From positions 1 to 5,611 of the forward strand of contig CAMWTD010000149.1 in the NCBI GenBank assembly GCA_947177085.1: a DNA stretch of 5,611 bases, read 5' to 3'. The notes under the pieces are model-generated. The model was not told the origin of the DNA. It was given only the letters and a program-made list of their open reading frames with translations, and did no database searches. Within the stretch, counting starts at the first letter, position 1; the number at the start of each line of letters is the position of its first letter. A program made the position numbers and the translations under genes. This stretch comes from an uncultured Desulfovibrio sp. GTDB taxonomy: Bacteria; Desulfobacterota; Desulfovibrionia; Desulfovibrionales; Desulfovibrionaceae. Shown piece by piece: positions 3,908 through 5,611 of this stretch.

Positions 3908-5611
3908 ATGCAGTCCAGGGATGCCATCCGGGTCATCAAGGAACGTCTGAACATCGTGGACGTCGTGCGTCGCTATGTGGAGCTGAAGCGCAACGGTCCG
4001 CGCTGGGTGGCCCCGTGCCCCTTCCACCAGGAGACCAAGCCCTCCTTTTCCGTCAATGAGGAAAAGGGGCTGTTCTACTGTTTCGGCTGCCAGGCTTCGG
4101 GCGACCTGTTCGACTTTTACGGGCGCATCAACGGCCTGGACTTTCGGGATACGCTGGAGCAGCTCGCGGCGGAGCTCGGCATCGACATCGAGCGGGGGGG
4201 GCGCTCCTCCGGCAATGAGGCGCGCCAGCGGGAGCGACAGTCCGAGCGACAGGCCATGCTGCGGATGCACGAACTCGCGGCGGCCCATTTCGCGGACGCG
4301 CTGCGCGCGCCCGACGGCGAGGAATGGCGGGCCTATATCGCGCGACGCGGCCTGAGCGATGAAATCGTGGAGCGCTTCGGCCTCGGCTGGGCCGGACGCG
4401 GGTGGCAGTCGCTCACCGACAGCCTGCGCCGCGCGGGCTTCAACCCCGCCCAAGCGGCCCAGGCCGGCCTTCTCGGCACTTCGGGCAGCGGCAGGGCCTA
4501 TGACCGCTTCCGGGGCAGGCTGATCTTTCCCATCCGCAGCCTGTCCAACCAGATCATCGCTTTCGGCGGCCGCATCATCGGAGGGGAGGACGAAGCCAAG
4601 TACATCAACAGCGCGGACACGCCCATCTATAAAAAGGGCGAGCATCTTTACGGCCTGGCCCAGGCCCGGCGCGCCATTGCGGCGAGCGGCGAGGCGCTGC
4701 TCACCGAAGGTTATATGGATGTGCTCACCCTGCACCAGTTCGGCTATGCCAATGCCGTGGGGGTGCTTGGCACGGCGCTCACGCCGGAGCAGGTGAAGCG
4801 GCTTTCCGGTTTTGCCTCGCGGCTGCTCCTGCTCTTTGACGGCGATCGCGCGGGCCGCAAGGCCGCCTTGCGCTCCTGCGAGATGCTGCTCACGCGAGGG
4901 CTCGCGTGCCGCGTCGCGCTCATGCCCGAAGGCGAGGATATCGACAGCCTTTTGCGCGGCCAGGGCAAGTCGGCCTTTGAGGATCTGAAGGGGCGGGCGC
5001 AGGAGGGCCTCCGTTTCTGCGTGGACGCCCTGCGCGCGCTGGCCCCGCGCGAGAGTGTGGAATGGGCAAGGGATTTTCTCGGCCATGTGGAAGTGCCGGA
5101 ACTGGTGAGCCCTTATGCCTCGTCGCTCTCGCGGCATCTTCAGATCTCGGAGGAGGAACTGCGGCGCGGCGCGGCCGTGCGGCTGGACGCGCGCGGAGGC
5201 CGGTCGGGAACGCACGTTTCCGCCGCCGGCCCCACCTTGCGGGCGCGCCAGAACATGCGCGACGTGCAGATCATGATTTATGCCGTGCGCTACCCGGAGC
5301 GCCTCGCCGACCTGCGCGAGCTCGGCGCTGATCTCGCCCTGCGCTCGGCCGGAGCCCGCCGTTTCTGGGATATAATTGAGGAGTGGGGCGCTGAGGAAAC
5401 CCCCTACCACCTCGACGAGCGGCAGAAAAAATTCTGGTTTGCACAGCGCGGCCCGGATAAGCCGCCGCTGGAAACGGGCGACTGGGAGCTGGAATGCCTG
5501 CGCCGGGACCTTGAAACCTATTACGACAGGACAAAAAAATCCTCTATTTCCTCAGCGTTGCGCGAGAATACCGGAAATAGTGACTTTGCGGCCGATTTGG
5601 AATATCTTCGA
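3908..5611 (+). CDS. dnaG: DNA primase DnaG, 3' end beyond the window
   Basis: DnaG makes RNA primers for replication on single-stranded DNA and works with the replicative helicase. The frame from ATG 3908 is open for 568 codons to the window edge. GAGG lies 5 bases upstream. The N-terminal CHC2 zinc-binding domain has ligands C37, H40, C58 and C61 (CPFH ... CFGC). The polymerase core includes GRLIFPIRS and AFGGRIIGG, then KYINS with YKKGEHLYGL. The TOPRIM domain shows E267 in EGYMD, the metal-binding DGDRAG at 311-316 (D311, D313), and PEGEDID at 340-346 (D344, D346). All catalytic residues are therefore present. The C-terminal, helicase-interacting domain begins near RDVQIMIYAVRYPE and is incomplete here. 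Family members are about 580-600 residues, so little should be missing. mutS2 ends 44 bases upstream, so co-transcription is likely. Confidence 0.96.
   Translation, partial: MQSRDAIRVIKERLNIVDVVRRYVELKRNGPRWVAPCPFHQETKPSFSVNEEKGLFYCFGCQASGDLFDFYGRINGLDFRDTLEQLAAELGIDIERGGRSSGNEARQRERQSERQAMLRMHELAAAHFADALRAPDGEEWRAYIARRGLSDEIVERFGLGWAGRGWQSLTDSLRRAGFNPAQAAQAGLLGTSGSGRAYDRFRGRLIFPIRSLSNQIIAFGGRIIGGEDEAKYINSADTPIYKKGEHLYGLAQARRAIAASGEALLTEGYMDVLTLHQFGYANAVGVLGTALTPEQVKRLSGFASRLLLLFDGDRAGRKAALRSCEMLLTRGLACRVALMPEGEDIDSLLRGQGKSAFEDLKGRAQEGLRFCVDALRALAPRESVEWARDFLGHVEVPELVSPYASSLSRHLQISEEELRRGAAVRLDARGGRSGTHVSAAGPTLRARQNMRDVQIMIYAVRYPERLADLRELGADLALRSAGARRFWDIIEEWGAEETPYHLDERQKKFWFAQRGPDKPPLETGDWELECLRRDLETYYDRTKKSSISSALRENTGNSDFAADLEYLR
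5371..5376 (+). promoter_or_regulatory. Perfect -10 hexamer TATAAT inside dnaG
   Basis: A consensus TATAAT falls in the dnaG coding sequence as parts of the codons GAT ATA ATT, and ATA is rare in this GC-rich gene. There is no recognisable -35 hexamer 16-18 bases upstream and no extended TGn. In E. coli, internal promoters within dnaG drive rpoD, so the position is suggestive, but the element alone is weak evidence. Confidence 0.25.
5511..5540 (+). promoter_or_regulatory. Candidate promoter near the dnaG 3' end, facing the downstream gene
   Basis: TTGAAA at 5511-5516 (5 of 6 to the -35 consensus) and AAAAAT at 5535-5540 (4 of 6 to the -10) are separated by 18 bases in an AT-rich patch of dnaG. 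It would transcribe toward the gene after dnaG, which is usually rpoD in this gene order. CTTGAAA also resembles the -35 of heat-shock sigma32 promoters, but no matching -10 (CCCAT-type) follows. Confidence 0.3.
5544..5580 (+). repeat. 8-bp perfect inverted repeat in the 3' part of dnaG
   Basis: CTATTTCC (5544-5551) and GGAAATAG (5573-5580) are perfect inverted repeats around a 21-base centre, within coding sequence. The arms are AT-rich, unlike the surrounding gene. Possible roles are an RNA stem (processing or frameshift stimulation) or a protein-binding site; chance is also possible. Confidence 0.45.

Noticed and set aside
3731..5410. Long minus-strand ORF (559 codons) antisense to dnaG
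   Set aside because: It overlaps a clearly recognisable primase with all catalytic motifs; long antisense frames are common in GC-rich genes. Its translation is low-complexity and arginine/alanine/glycine-rich, with no family recognised.
1..5611. CRISPR, tRNA, rRNA, insertion sequence or phage attachment site
   Set aside because: No direct-repeat array, cloverleaf, transposase motif or matching terminal repeats were seen on either strand; the window is almost fully filled by housekeeping genes.

Overview
This is a GC-rich bacterial window of housekeeping genes, all on the + strand. The order is HU-family DNA-binding protein, ribosomal protein bS21 (rpsU), GatB/YqeY-family protein, MutS2 and DNA primase (dnaG). 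It matches the 'macromolecular synthesis' locus (rpsU ... dnaG ... rpoD). The insertion of yqeY and mutS2, the HU gene just upstream, and the sequences of bS21 and HU suggest a Desulfovibrio-like member of the Desulfovibrionaceae. That taxonomic call rests on memory of gene order and protein similarity, not on a search.

Layout: positions 49-321 hold a 90-residue HU protein with no ATG, GTG or TTG at its natural start. A perfect 14-bp GC hairpin follows at 333-374. Positions 375-530 are a short intergenic stretch with weak promoter-like hexamers and a very strong extended Shine-Dalgarno site. bS21 occupies 531-734 with a TTG start, followed by an 11-bp hairpin with a T-rich tail at 760-803. 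The YqeY-family gene runs from 846 to 1298. After a 129-base gap come mutS2 (about 1428-3863) and, 44 bases later, dnaG (3908 to the window edge). dnaG is open at its 3' end, missing only part of the C-terminal helicase-interaction domain. rpoD would be expected just beyond, but it is not in the window.

The genes link translation (bS21, possibly YqeY, and MutS2 as a likely ribosome-rescue factor) with chromosome structure and replication (HU, primase). Hairpins after HU and rpsU suggest that these short, abundant-protein genes can be transcribed separately, with partial read-through into yqeY-mutS2-dnaG. The last ~100 bases of dnaG are noticeably AT-richer. They contain promoter-like hexamers, an A7 tract in slippery phase and an 8-bp inverted repeat, which fits control of the downstream gene or a frameshift element.

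I found no mobile element, CRISPR array, tRNA, rRNA or clearly new system. The most interesting points are the non-canonical HU start, the TTG start with extended Shine-Dalgarno of rpsU, and the structured 3' end of dnaG.
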